Assembly (NCBI GenBank): GCA_951812665.1 | Contig: CATOST010000032.1 | Location: 227,234 to 291,233 of the forward strand | Direction: 5' to 3' | DNA length: 64,000 nucleotides | DNA from: an uncultured Acidobacteriota bacterium | Lineage (GTDB): Bacteria > Acidobacteriota > UBA6911 > RPQK01 > JAJDTT01 | Shown here: piece after piece, positions 48,665 to 57,194 of the stretch | Numbering within the stretch: the stretch's first letter is position 1 | How the letters are laid out: each line of letters starts with the position of its first letter | Notes under the pieces: generated by a model | Databases searched by the model: none | The model's input: only the letters and a program-made list of their open reading frames with translations | What the model was told of the DNA's origin: nothing | Position numbers and translations under genes: made by a program

Positions 48665-49423
48665 ATGTCGGGTTTCAGAATTCTAATCTTGTCCATTTTC
48701 TGCGGGGCGGTTCTGGCCCAGGATCAAACCGTGTACATTGCGCAGGTGGGTCACGGCGGCGGCTTCGAGACGACCCTCAGCTTCGTCGGACTCACCAACA
48801 CCACGGCGAACGTCCTGATCGAGACCTTCGATGACGACGGCGATCCCGCCGCGCTGCTGGACAGGCCTGATCTTCTTGCCAACATCGGTATTGTTGGAGG
48901 TGGCGGCGGAGCGGCCAGCAGTTACGGCATCGAAATCCCTGCAAGGGGAACTCGAGAGGTCCAGAGCCTGAATGAAAACGCATCGAGTCTCGAGGTGGGC
49001 TACGCGAAGATCACCTCGGACGGTCCAGTCGGAGTAGAGGCAGTGTTTCGCAATTTCGCGAACGGGGTTCGCGTCACCACCACCAGCGTCCTGCCCGAGA
49101 GTCCGACCATGGGCTTCACGATCTTGGCCTACGGGCAAACCGGGCTGGCGCTCTTGAATCCGCCCGATAACGGAGGGGCTGCGCAGGTCACGGTGACGCT
49201 TTTCGACGGTGCCGGCCAAATGATGGGGGAGAAAACGATTCCCCTGGCCGTCGGCAGCAAAGCGGTGGCCTTCCTCAATCAGGCGCCATTCTTCGATTCC
49301 CATTTGGTGCCGGCCGATTTCTTCGGTTCCGTCGATATCAGCTCGACACGGCCGGTGGTCCCCGTGGTCATCAAGATCGAAGGCAGCGCGTTGGTCACCC
49401 AGACCGTCCAGCCTGCCCGCTAA
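48665..49423 (+). CDS. Secreted surface-module protein
   Basis: A 252-residue exported protein (signal peptide about 1-18, ILILSIFCGAVLA) made of two copies of a beta module. It opens YIAQVGHGGGFETTLSFVGL, a pattern known from many Acidobacteriota surface proteins. Each copy has an 'N/G-T' strand (LTNTTANVLIETFDDDGDP; GAAQVTVTLFDGAGQMMG) and a following Pro-rich turn. The same module is repeated in the propeller protein at 5174-8086. GGGGGAGGAAAA lies before the ATG. Function unknown; last gene of the receptor cluster. Confidence 0.72.
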   Translation: MSGFRILILSIFCGAVLAQDQTVYIAQVGHGGGFETTLSFVGLTNTTANVLIETFDDDGDPAALLDRPDLLANIGIVGGGGGAASSYGIEIPARGTREVQSLNENASSLEVGYAKITSDGPVGVEAVFRNFANGVRVTTTSVLPESPTMGFTILAYGQTGLALLNPPDNGGAAQVTVTLFDGAGQMMGEKTIPLAVGSKAVAFLNQAPFFDSHLVPADFFGSVDISSTRPVVPVVIKIEGSALVTQTVQPAR

Positions 49424-49432
49424 GGTCAACTC

Positions 49433-49472
49433 GCGTCCGGCGCCGACGGCTCCGGCCGGCGGCGCCGGACGC
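49433..49472. terminator. Strong hairpin between convergent genes
   Basis: A perfect 13-bp stem (GCGTCCGGCGCCG / CGGCGCCGGACGC) with a 14-base GC-rich loop, 10 bases after the stop of the module protein and upstream of the convergent oxidoreductase end. No T tract on the plus strand, so termination efficiency is uncertain. Confidence 0.55.
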
Positions 49473-49566
49473 ATATTGCACCGCGGCATCGTGTATCGTC
49501 GCGGCGTGACCTCAATGGCCGTCGCGGCCGCATCTCACCAACGTTTCCTACCCTTGTCCGCGTCCT

Positions 49567-50877
49567 TTAGATTTTCTCCGGCAGCGTCCATGGCTCCCGG
49601 TACGACTTGGTGAGCATGGCATTGGCTTCCGAGTCGTGGGGAAAGGTCTCCGTCTCCGGGTCGAACTCCAGGACCCGGCCGACCCGGTACGCGATCTCGG
49701 CCAGGTGAATGACGCCGCAACTGAGATGGGCGACGTCGGCCGGCGCGTTAGGTTGTTTCCGGCTTCGGACGGACTCCAGGAAGTTGTACATGTGGGCTCT
49801 CGAGTTCTGCCGGAACTCCCGTCCCGTCACCCCCGGTCCCTTCTCCTCCTTGCGGCCCATGTAGACTTGGAAGTGGCCGCGGCGAGAGAAGATCATGTAC
49901 CCTTCGGTCCCGTAGAAAGCGTTCCCGTTGTCGTACCCGTGGAGCCCGTAGGGAGTCCACAAACGGTCCTCGTAGAGCAGCACCTTCCCTTCGGCGTATT
50001 GGAGGGCCACCGTCATGTTGTCCGGGTACTCCCTCTCCCCCTCCAGATCGATGGTGCTGCCATGGGCCGTGATCCGCACCGGATGGGTCGTCACACCCAG
50101 AGCCCAACGTGCCATGTCGAGGTCGTGGGCGCCGTCGTCCCCCATGTCTCCGTTTCCATAGTCCCGATAGACGCGCCAACTCCGATGGAAACGATTGGGG
50201 TTGAAGGGGCGCTTGGGCGCCGGGCCCAACCACCGGTCGTAGTCCACACCGTCGGGGACGGGACCGTCGGGTTTGGGCTCCAGGGCGTTGCCGCGCTGGA
50301 CGTTCCAGGCCTTGGTCATCTTGATCTCGCCCATCAGACCCGACTTCAGGACCTCCGCGGCCCGCAGCGTCACGCTGGTGGAGCGCATCTGGGTTCCGTG
50401 CTGGACGATCCGGTCGTATTTCCGGGCGGCCTCGACCAGAAGCCTGCCTTCCCGGAAGACGTGTGACGCGGGTTTCTCGACGTAGAGGTCCTTGCCAGAT
50501 TGCAGGACCGGGAGGGCGATGGGAATGTGCCAGTGGTGGGGCGTGGCCACCACCACGGCGTGGATGGAGGCGTCCTCCAGGAGTCGCCGGTAGTCCTTCA
50601 CTAGCCGTGGTTTCTTGCGATTCGCCTGCTGGACCGTGCCCGAAACCTGTTCCAGAACCGCGTCGTCCACGTCGCACACGCAGGCGATGTGGACATCTTC
50701 TCTCAGCAGCAGGTTTCTCAGATGGCCGCGTCCCATGCCGCCGGTCCCGATGATGCCCACGGATATCTGATCGTTCAGCGATGCCCGGGAGGCCTTCAGG
50801 GCCGGCGCGGCAAACGTGCCGGCAGCCGTGGTTCCGGCCAGAGCGGTGAGGAATTCTCTTCGAGCTACGGATTTCAT
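49567..50877 (-). CDS. Tat-exported Gfo/Idh/MocA oxidoreductase 1
   Basis: A 436-residue NAD(P)-dependent sugar oxidoreductase. Tat signal MKSVARREFLTALAGTTAAG, then the Rossmann motif VGIIGTGGMGRGHLRNLL. VEKPASH carries the conserved Lys of the EKP motif, and GDMGDDGAHDLDMARW carries the D/H active-site pair. AAGGAA precedes the ATG at 50877. A Tat signal on this family is common in this kind of genome, because the folded cofactor-bound enzyme is exported. Related enzymes oxidise or reduce the C3 position of sugars. The second oxidoreductase lies upstream on the same strand. Confidence 0.85.
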   Translation of the reverse strand: MKSVARREFLTALAGTTAAGTFAAPALKASRASLNDQISVGIIGTGGMGRGHLRNLLLREDVHIACVCDVDDAVLEQVSGTVQQANRKKPRLVKDYRRLLEDASIHAVVVATPHHWHIPIALPVLQSGKDLYVEKPASHVFREGRLLVEAARKYDRIVQHGTQMRSTSVTLRAAEVLKSGLMGEIKMTKAWNVQRGNALEPKPDGPVPDGVDYDRWLGPAPKRPFNPNRFHRSWRVYRDYGNGDMGDDGAHDLDMARWALGVTTHPVRITAHGSTIDLEGEREYPDNMTVALQYAEGKVLLYEDRLWTPYGLHGYDNGNAFYGTEGYMIFSRRGHFQVYMGRKEEKGPGVTGREFRQNSRAHMYNFLESVRSRKQPNAPADVAHLSCGVIHLAEIAYRVGRVLEFDPETETFPHDSEANAMLTKSYREPWTLPEKI

Positions 50878-50996
50878 GCCTAGTTCCTTTCCGGTTGCGA
50901 AATTCAACGGTCCACAGTGACCAACCGGCAGCGCATCCGCATTGGAATGCCGTGCCGGTCCAATGGCGCTCCGGCTCTTGCCGTATGCGGCCGATA

Positions 50997-52061
50997 TCAG
51001 ACGTCGACGCCGCACGCCTGTAGCAGGGCCTGCTGCACTGCAAGATCGTGCTCCGGCGTGAAGAATTCGACCCCTCTGTCTTCGCGGATGGCGCCGGCCA
51101 GATCGTCCACGTCGGGCAGATAACGCGGCGAAGGTCCTACCGGCACATCGTGGACCCCCGCGCCGAACTCACCGTGGGGACGGCTCAAAGCCAGCCTCAC
51201 CTTGGGACGGTCGGGTGAGTCGATCTGAATGGATCCCTCTTCACCGAAGACGTAGAAATAGCGGTTCCCGTTGAGGCTGTGGCTTTTGACCACGGCCACC
51301 GCCGGGTCGAACTCGAAAGTGGCCAGCACGTCGTCCTCCACCTGGTCCGGGATCGGATCGCTGTGGCGCAGCACCGAACTCACCCGATTGGGAGTGCCCA
51401 GAAGCCAGATCAGGGCGTCGATCATATGGCCACAGATCTCGAACATCAGTCCGCCCGGGTAGTTGTCGAGGCGCCTCCGTCCGGCCGGCCTCAAGGTGTC
51501 GTTCATCTGGCAGACGGCGGATCGAATCGAGCCCAGCCAGCCCTCCCGGATGGCGCGGTGAGCCAGGCGGAAGGCAGGATTGTAGCGATACACGTACCCC
51601 ATTTGAATCAGCAGGTTCCGGCGGACGGCCTCTTGGAAGAGGCGCTCCAGAGCCGTCAGGTCGGCTCCCGGCGGCTTGTCGATCTTCAGGTGCTTGTTGG
51701 CCACGATCACCCGGTGGGAATAGCGCAGTGCCTCCAACGGGTCGGTCTCGATGCACACCATCCGAACCCGGTCGTCTCTCAAGATCTCCTCGACGCTGGC
51801 CCAGGGAACGCCTTCCCATCGGGGATTCTTCTCAGCGCGGGCGCGCAGCTTGGGGTCGGGCTCCGCCACGCCCAGTACTTCGTAGTTGGAGGACTTGCGA
51901 AGCGTCTGCAAGTGACCGATGGCGTGGGAATGGACGGTGCCGATGATGGCGGCGCCGATGGGATGCGAGGCTGCGGCTGGCGCGGCCCGAGTCCCCATGG
52001 CTGCCACACCCGTCGCCGCGGCCGAATGAGAGAGGAACTGACGTCTGGCGATCATGGTCAT
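50997..52061 (-). CDS. Tat-exported Gfo/Idh/MocA oxidoreductase 2
   Basis: A 354-residue Gfo/Idh/MocA-family protein. Start ATG at 52061 with AGGAGG in front. Tat signal MIARRQFLSHSAAATGVAAM. The dinucleotide region is IGAAIIGTVHSHAIGHLQTL, which lacks the normal GxGxxG (GTVHSH instead). The EKP motif reads KIDKPPGAD. CGHMIDALIWLLG provides the later His/Asp. The altered Gly-rich loop suggests altered cofactor use or a non-redox role. Upstream of oxidoreductase 1, divergent from the enolase-family gene at 52176. Confidence 0.8.
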   Translation of the reverse strand: MTMIARRQFLSHSAAATGVAAMGTRAAPAAASHPIGAAIIGTVHSHAIGHLQTLRKSSNYEVLGVAEPDPKLRARAEKNPRWEGVPWASVEEILRDDRVRMVCIETDPLEALRYSHRVIVANKHLKIDKPPGADLTALERLFQEAVRRNLLIQMGYVYRYNPAFRLAHRAIREGWLGSIRSAVCQMNDTLRPAGRRRLDNYPGGLMFEICGHMIDALIWLLGTPNRVSSVLRHSDPIPDQVEDDVLATFEFDPAVAVVKSHSLNGNRYFYVFGEEGSIQIDSPDRPKVRLALSRPHGEFGAGVHDVPVGPSPRYLPDVDDLAGAIREDRGVEFFTPEHDLAVQQALLQACGVDV

Positions 52062-52175
52062 TCGATTGCCTCCTGGAGCCAAGTATCGACAAGCATAGTC
52101 CAGCGCCAAACCCGCATCAATCTCGCCTCTCCCGGCTGTTGCGTCACCTCCTCCGGTGTGGTTCTATTTGGGCCA

Positions 52176-53585
52176 ATGAAAGACTCTCCTGAACGACCTG
52201 ATCGCCGCCGTTTTCTTTCCACAACCGCCCTGACGGCGGGGACGGCCGCCAGCGTTTCGCTGCCCGCCGCCCTGGCCTGCAATCCGGCTTCCAGCCCTGC
52301 CATCGCGGCCCCCTTGGACCTGACGGTGACGCGGACCGAAACAGTAACCGTCAATGTTCCGTTTCGTCCGGTTCCGGCCCGGAACATGATCCGGGAAATC
52401 CCCCACTGGACGGTGTTCGAGATCTGCAAGGTGGAACTCAAGTGCGGTGTCGCCGGGTTTGGCGAAACCATGGAATACTACACTTGGGGCCAAGTCTCGG
52501 AGGAGAGCCTGCAGCGGGTTCGGGGCAAAAACGCCGCCGAGCTCATGTGGGATGATTCTCTCGGCGCCGGCCTTCAGATAGCCCTCTTCGACGCCGTGGG
52601 CAAGGCCTGGGACGTCCCCTGCCACCGTCTGCTGGGACACCAGGTTCGGGAGCGGGCGCCGGTCAGCTGGTGGGACATCGACATGCCGGGATCCGACTGG
52701 GTCCTGGAGTGCGCCGAGGCGATGCGGCAGGGCTACAAGGCCTTCAAGACCAAGGGGCGCCCCTGGTTCGATTTGGATCAGCAGTTGGCGACCCTGCTGC
52801 CCACTTTGCCGGACGATTTCGAAGTGGACATGGACTTCAACGGATTTTTGCTGGACGCGGACCGGGGCGCCGAGCGTTTGAAGCGTTGGGAGGCGTATCC
52901 GCAGGTCGCCATCTACGAGACGCCCATCCCCCAGGGCGACATCCCGGGGAACCAACGTCTCAAGGCGGCCACCCGGGTCCCCATCGCCATGCACTACGGG
53001 AATCCGGAGCCGGCCGTGGCGGTCCGGGAAGAGGTCTGCGACGGATTCGTGGTGGGGGGTGGAGCCTCCCGGGTGATGAGAGCCGGCCACTTCTCGGCCG
53101 AGGTGGAGCTGCCGTTCTGGCTCCAGTTGGTGGGGACCACCATCACGGCCACCTTCTCTCTCCACTTGGGCGCCGTCCTCAAGCAGGCGGTCTGGCCGGC
53201 CGTGAACTGTCATCAACTCTACACTCATGCCATGGTTCGCCAGCCCATGCAGGTGGCCCAAGGGAAGGCCTCAATTCCGGAAGGACCCGGTCTCGGCGTG
53301 GATCTGGATGAGGACGCGGTGGAGCAATTGCGCATGGAGCCCCCCAAGGAAAGGCCCTACCCGTATCCCGGTCTCCTGATCGGTATCCGGTGGCCTTCCG
53401 GACGAACCAGCTACTACGCCCACGCCCGCCAGTACTGGGAAGACTTCAGCGCCGACAAGCTGCCCGTCTTCGCGTCTGGCGTGGATCTCAAGAGCATTCC
53501 GGACGACGGGTCGGAGGCGTGGAGAAACCTGCAGGCTCAGGCACAGAAGGGGGGAGTGCACCTGGAGGAGCCCCGGTTGTGGTAG
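52176..53585 (+). CDS. Tat-exported enolase-superfamily protein 1
   Basis: A 469-residue mandelate racemase/muconate-lactonizing-type enzyme. Tat signal DRRRFLSTTALTAGTAA. The barrel has the base motif KTK (AFKTKGRPW, about 189-191) and metal ligands in VDMDFNG and IYETPIPQGD; a third acidic ligand is probably in HYGNPE. Such enzymes abstract a proton next to a carboxylate, for example in sugar-acid dehydration. The ATG at 52176 is chosen because the Tat signal begins there; the longer upstream frame is antisense to oxidoreductase 2. First gene of a rightward cluster. Confidence 0.8.
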   Translation: MKDSPERPDRRRFLSTTALTAGTAASVSLPAALACNPASSPAIAAPLDLTVTRTETVTVNVPFRPVPARNMIREIPHWTVFEICKVELKCGVAGFGETMEYYTWGQVSEESLQRVRGKNAAELMWDDSLGAGLQIALFDAVGKAWDVPCHRLLGHQVRERAPVSWWDIDMPGSDWVLECAEAMRQGYKAFKTKGRPWFDLDQQLATLLPTLPDDFEVDMDFNGFLLDADRGAERLKRWEAYPQVAIYETPIPQGDIPGNQRLKAATRVPIAMHYGNPEPAVAVREEVCDGFVVGGGASRVMRAGHFSAEVELPFWLQLVGTTITATFSLHLGAVLKQAVWPAVNCHQLYTHAMVRQPMQVAQGKASIPEGPGLGVDLDEDAVEQLRMEPPKERPYPYPGLLIGIRWPSGRTSYYAHARQYWEDFSADKLPVFASGVDLKSIPDDGSEAWRNLQAQAQKGGVHLEEPRLW

Positions 53586-53613
53586 CCACCACGCACTGCA
53601 AGGAGGAGACTTC

Positions 53614-55083
53614 GTGATGTTGCTGAGACTGGCCGCCGGCCTGTTGCTTTTGTTTTCGACGAACCTGCCGGCCAAGGACAATGAGTCGCCGGCGCCGCTG
53701 GACCTGGGCTCCCGGCTCGAGCTCTTCGTGGACGACTTCCTGATCCAGTCCATGGAGGGCTTGGAGCAGAGGCTGCATTATCCCGTGTCCGCGGGAAAGA
53801 TCCTCACCCTGGACAAACCCTGGGAAGGAATAACCTGCGATTACCAGGTGGTCTTCAAGGATGGGGACCTCTACCGCATGTACTATCGCGGAAGCAGTCA
53901 CGAGGGCTACACCATCCCGTCGTTCCTGGAGCCGGGGGAGGGGGTGGTTCCGGTGCATCCTCAATTCTCGCTCTACGCGGAGAGCCCCGACGGCCTGACC
54001 TGGACCCGTCCGGAGCTGGGGTTGATCGAGTTCAACGGCTCCAAGCGGAACAACATCGTCCTGGAGGGAGACGGAGCCCACAATCTGGCACCCTTCCCGG
54101 ATCAGAACCCGGCTGCAACTGATTCTCAACGATACAAGGCGGTCGGTTCCGGCGTGCGGGACAATAAACCGGTGCTTTACGGGTTCGTCTCGTCCGACGG
54201 CCTGAGATGGAGCAAGATCCGGGAGGAGCCCATCATCACCGACGGCAAGTTCGATTCCCTGAACGTGGCCTTTTGGGACACGATCCGGAAAGAGTACGTG
54301 GCCATATACCGCGATTTCCAGCACGGGGTCCGAACCATCAAGGCGGCCACATCTCCGGACTTCCTGAATTGGTCTCCGGGTGAATGGGGCCAGTTCGGAG
54401 ACGTGGAGCGGGACCACCTCTACACCAACGGCACCACGCCCTATTTCCGCGCTCCCCAGATCTATCTGGCCTTCCCGCGGAGGTACATCCCGTGGAAGAC
54501 CCGTCTCAGCGAATCCCCCTGGCCGGGGGCCTCGGACACGGTCTTCATGACCAGCCGCGACGGCGTCCACTGGGACCGGCGTTTCATGGAGTCGTTTATC
54601 CGCCCTGGCCGGCAGCGGCGGGCCTGGATGCATCGGACCAACCTGGCGTCTTGGGGCGTCGTTCCCACCGCTCCCGATGAGATCTCCCTCTACGTGCTCC
54701 GGGAGCGGGATTTCCCCTCGGTTCACTTCGAACGCATGGTCCTCCGGACCGACGGCTTCGTCTCCATTCGAGCCGGCTACTCCGGCGGCGAGCTGCTGAC
54801 CCGTCTGTTCACCTTCGACGGCGGCGCCCTGGTGCTGAACTTCTCCACCTCGGCCGCCGGAAGCATCCGGCTGGAGTTGCAGGACATCAACGGTCATCCC
54901 GTCCCCGGATTCTCGCTGGCGGACTCCCCGCTCATCTTCGGAGACGAGATCGAACACCGTGTCGAATGGGTGCGCCCCAGCGGGCAGACCGACCGGGAAC
55001 CCTTGAAACACTTGTCCGGCAAGCCCTTGCGTTTGCGGTTCGTGATGAAGGACGCGGATCTTTATTCCATCCGTTTCGAGTGA
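53614..55083 (+). CDS. Secreted glycosidase-like propeller protein, paralog
   Basis: A 489-residue exported protein (signal peptide about 1-21, MLLRLAAGLLLLFSTNLPA) homologous to 27478-29004 over its length. Shared motifs are LFVDDFLIQSMEGLEQRLHYP, FKDGDLYRMYYRG, YAESPDGLTWTRPELGLIEF and the tail LVLNFSTSAAGSIRLELQD ... KDADLYSIRFE. The fold is that of five-bladed GH32/43-type propellers; activity unproven. AAGGAGGAG lies before GTG (53614) and ATG (53617); the ATG has the better spacing. Lies between an enolase-type enzyme and ThuA in an apparent operon. Confidence 0.75.
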   Translation: MMLLRLAAGLLLLFSTNLPAKDNESPAPLDLGSRLELFVDDFLIQSMEGLEQRLHYPVSAGKILTLDKPWEGITCDYQVVFKDGDLYRMYYRGSSHEGYTIPSFLEPGEGVVPVHPQFSLYAESPDGLTWTRPELGLIEFNGSKRNNIVLEGDGAHNLAPFPDQNPAATDSQRYKAVGSGVRDNKPVLYGFVSSDGLRWSKIREEPIITDGKFDSLNVAFWDTIRKEYVAIYRDFQHGVRTIKAATSPDFLNWSPGEWGQFGDVERDHLYTNGTTPYFRAPQIYLAFPRRYIPWKTRLSESPWPGASDTVFMTSRDGVHWDRRFMESFIRPGRQRRAWMHRTNLASWGVVPTAPDEISLYVLRERDFPSVHFERMVLRTDGFVSIRAGYSGGELLTRLFTFDGGALVLNFSTSAAGSIRLELQDINGHPVPGFSLADSPLIFGDEIEHRVEWVRPSGQTDREPLKHLSGKPLRLRFVMKDADLYSIRFE

Positions 55084-55164
55084 GGTTTCCTGACATATAT
55101 GGAGAGGACGTCCGGCAGCGCAGTTGAAAGGGGCAGCGGCAGGTCTGGATCGGGTCCCGAGCCA

Positions 55165-55935
55165 ATGACTTCCGTGCTCCTCGCAAGACGGGAGTTCCTG
55201 AGGCGGAGCCTGTTGGCGGGAGGGACTGCGACCGTCGCCGGTAGCCGGATGCCCCAAGCTTCCGCCGTTGCACCGGGTCCGGTCCGGGTTCTCTGCTGGT
55301 CGGAGCGAACGGAACCCACAGAGGTCTATCCCGAAGGGATCAGTGGGGCCATCGCGCGGCATCTGGACACGCTTCCCGAGGTGACCGTCCGGACCGCCTC
55401 CATTCAGGATCCGGACCAGGGCCTCGCCCCATCGGTCCTGGACGCAACCGACGTTCTGGTCTGGTGGGGACACAAGAAGCACAAGGATGTCCTCTTAGAC
55501 CGCGTCGCCGACGTGGTGTCCCGGGTTCGAGGGGGACAGTTGGGGTTCATCGGACTGCACTCGGCCCACTGGTCCAAGATGTTCAAGAGCATCCTGGAAT
55601 GCACGGGGAACCTCGGGGGCTGGAGGCACGGCGCCGGGCCCGAACATATGAAGGTAGTGGCTCCGTCCCACCCCATCGCGCGTGGCATTTCGGATTTCAC
55701 CATCCCTGAGACGGAGATGTACAACGAGCCCTTCGACGTGCCACCCCCGGAGAAGGTGGTCTTGTTCAGCTACTGGGCTACGGGAGAACAGTTCCGCAGC
55801 GGCTGCACCTGGACGGTGGGGAAGGGGAGGGTTTTTTATTTTCGTCCCGGTCACGAGACCGACCCGGTCTATTTCCACAAGGAACCGCTTCAGGTAGTGG
55901 CCAACGCCGTCCAGTGGTGCGCTCACCGGACTTGA
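55165..55935 (+). CDS. Tat-exported ThuA-domain protein
   Basis: A 256-residue protein of the ThuA family, a class I glutamine-amidotransferase-like fold linked to trehalose and other disaccharide use. It starts MTSVLLARREFLRRSLLAGG with a Tat signal. ThuA motifs are VLCWSERTEPTEVYPEGI, DVLVWWGHKKHKD, GFIGLHSAHWSKMF, FTIPETEMYNEPF, and GKGRVFYFRPGHETDP. An upstream in-frame Met at 55099 adds 22 residues. It lies in the same direction as the glycosidase-like gene (before) and oxidoreductase 3 (after). The biochemical role of the family is unsettled. Confidence 0.83.
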   Translation: MTSVLLARREFLRRSLLAGGTATVAGSRMPQASAVAPGPVRVLCWSERTEPTEVYPEGISGAIARHLDTLPEVTVRTASIQDPDQGLAPSVLDATDVLVWWGHKKHKDVLLDRVADVVSRVRGGQLGFIGLHSAHWSKMFKSILECTGNLGGWRHGAGPEHMKVVAPSHPIARGISDFTIPETEMYNEPFDVPPPEKVVLFSYWATGEQFRSGCTWTVGKGRVFYFRPGHETDPVYFHKEPLQVVANAVQWCAHRT

Positions 55936-56015
55936 TGGCGGGAGACCGGGCGCGGCTCTGAAGCATCGCGGGTGCCGAGGACCTGAACCGGCCCGGCCGG
56001 CATGGGAGGAAGAAC

Positions 56016-57194
56016 ATGGAATCGTGGAAACGGAAACTGAGAATGGGGATGGTCGGAGGCGGGCAAGGGGCCTTCATCGGAGGTGTTCACCGCATGGCCG
56101 CCGCCCTGGACCAGCAGGCGGAGTTGGTGGCGGGCTGCTTCTCTCGGGATCCCGAGAACACCCGAATCACTGGAGAGCAGTTGTATGCCGATCCGGCCCG
56201 CTGCTATGCCACGTATCAGGAGATGGCGGCCCGGGAGTCGGAGTTGCCGGCGGACAGGCGGATCGACTTCGTCAGCGTCGTGACCCCCAATGCCTCTCAT
56301 TTCGACATCTCCAGGACCTTCCTGGAGGCGGGTATCCACGTCGTGTGCGACAAGCCCATGACCTACTCGCTGGCGGAGGCGGATGAGTTGTGCCGGCTGG
56401 TGGAGCGGACGGGCCTGGTCTTCGGCCTGACCCACAACTACACGGGACACCCCTTGATCCGGCACGCTCGACAGCTGTTCCGCTCGGGCCAGATGGGTAC
56501 GGTGCGCAAGGTCATCGTCGAGTATTTGCAGGATTTCCTCTCGGTCCCGCACGAAAAGCTGGGGCAAAAGCAGGCCTCGTGGCGGGTGGACCCGGCCCAG
56601 GCCGGTGCGGGAGGGACTCTGGGCGATCTGGGAGTCCACTGTCTGAACCTGCTGGAGTACGTGACCGGGGATCCCGTGACCTCGATCTGCGCCGACACGA
56701 GCCATTTTCTTCCGGACCGGACACTGGACGAGGACGCCAATATCCTCTTGAGGCTCAAGGGGGGCGGCAAGGGTGTTTTGACCATCAGTCAAATCGCCAC
56801 CGGCGAAGAGAACGGGCTGCGCCTGAGAGTGTATGCGTCGGAGGGAGCCATCCTCTGGGCCCAGGAGGATCCGAACCAGATGCAATTCTACCGATACGGC
56901 GAGCCCCGTCAGACTCTCACCCGCGGGCGCGGCGAGTACCTGGACGAAGCGGCCGGAGCCGTGACCCGTATTCCACCGGGGCATCCGGAGGGGTACCTGG
57001 AGGCCTTTGCCACCATCTACTGCGGCGCCGTCGAGGCGATCCGGCGGCATTTGGAGGGCGCGCCGCTGAAACCGGAAGAATACGGCTGTCCCAACGTCTA
57101 TGACGGGCGCCGGGGATTGGAGTTCATCGAGAAGGCTGTGGAGTCCAGCGGCCGGGGCGCGGTCTGGATCGAGATGTCGGAGGGAGCTCCGTGA
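56016..57194 (+). CDS. Cytoplasmic Gfo/Idh/MocA oxidoreductase 3
   Basis: A 392-residue family member without any signal peptide: MESWKRKLRMGMVGGGQGAF leads straight into the Rossmann GGGQGAFIG. VVCDKPMTYSLAEADEL is the EKP-equivalent (DKP). GGTLGDLGVHCLNLLEYVTG holds the active-site Asp and His. GGGAGGAAGAAC lies before the ATG. Its stop overlaps the GTG start of the DUF1080 gene, so the two are coupled. Being cytoplasmic, it could act on the imported product of the exported enzymes. Confidence 0.87.
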   Translation: MESWKRKLRMGMVGGGQGAFIGGVHRMAAALDQQAELVAGCFSRDPENTRITGEQLYADPARCYATYQEMAARESELPADRRIDFVSVVTPNASHFDISRTFLEAGIHVVCDKPMTYSLAEADELCRLVERTGLVFGLTHNYTGHPLIRHARQLFRSGQMGTVRKVIVEYLQDFLSVPHEKLGQKQASWRVDPAQAGAGGTLGDLGVHCLNLLEYVTGDPVTSICADTSHFLPDRTLDEDANILLRLKGGGKGVLTISQIATGEENGLRLRVYASEGAILWAQEDPNQMQFYRYGEPRQTLTRGRGEYLDEAAGAVTRIPPGHPEGYLEAFATIYCGAVEAIRRHLEGAPLKPEEYGCPNVYDGRRGLEFIEKAVESSGRGAVWIEMSEGAP

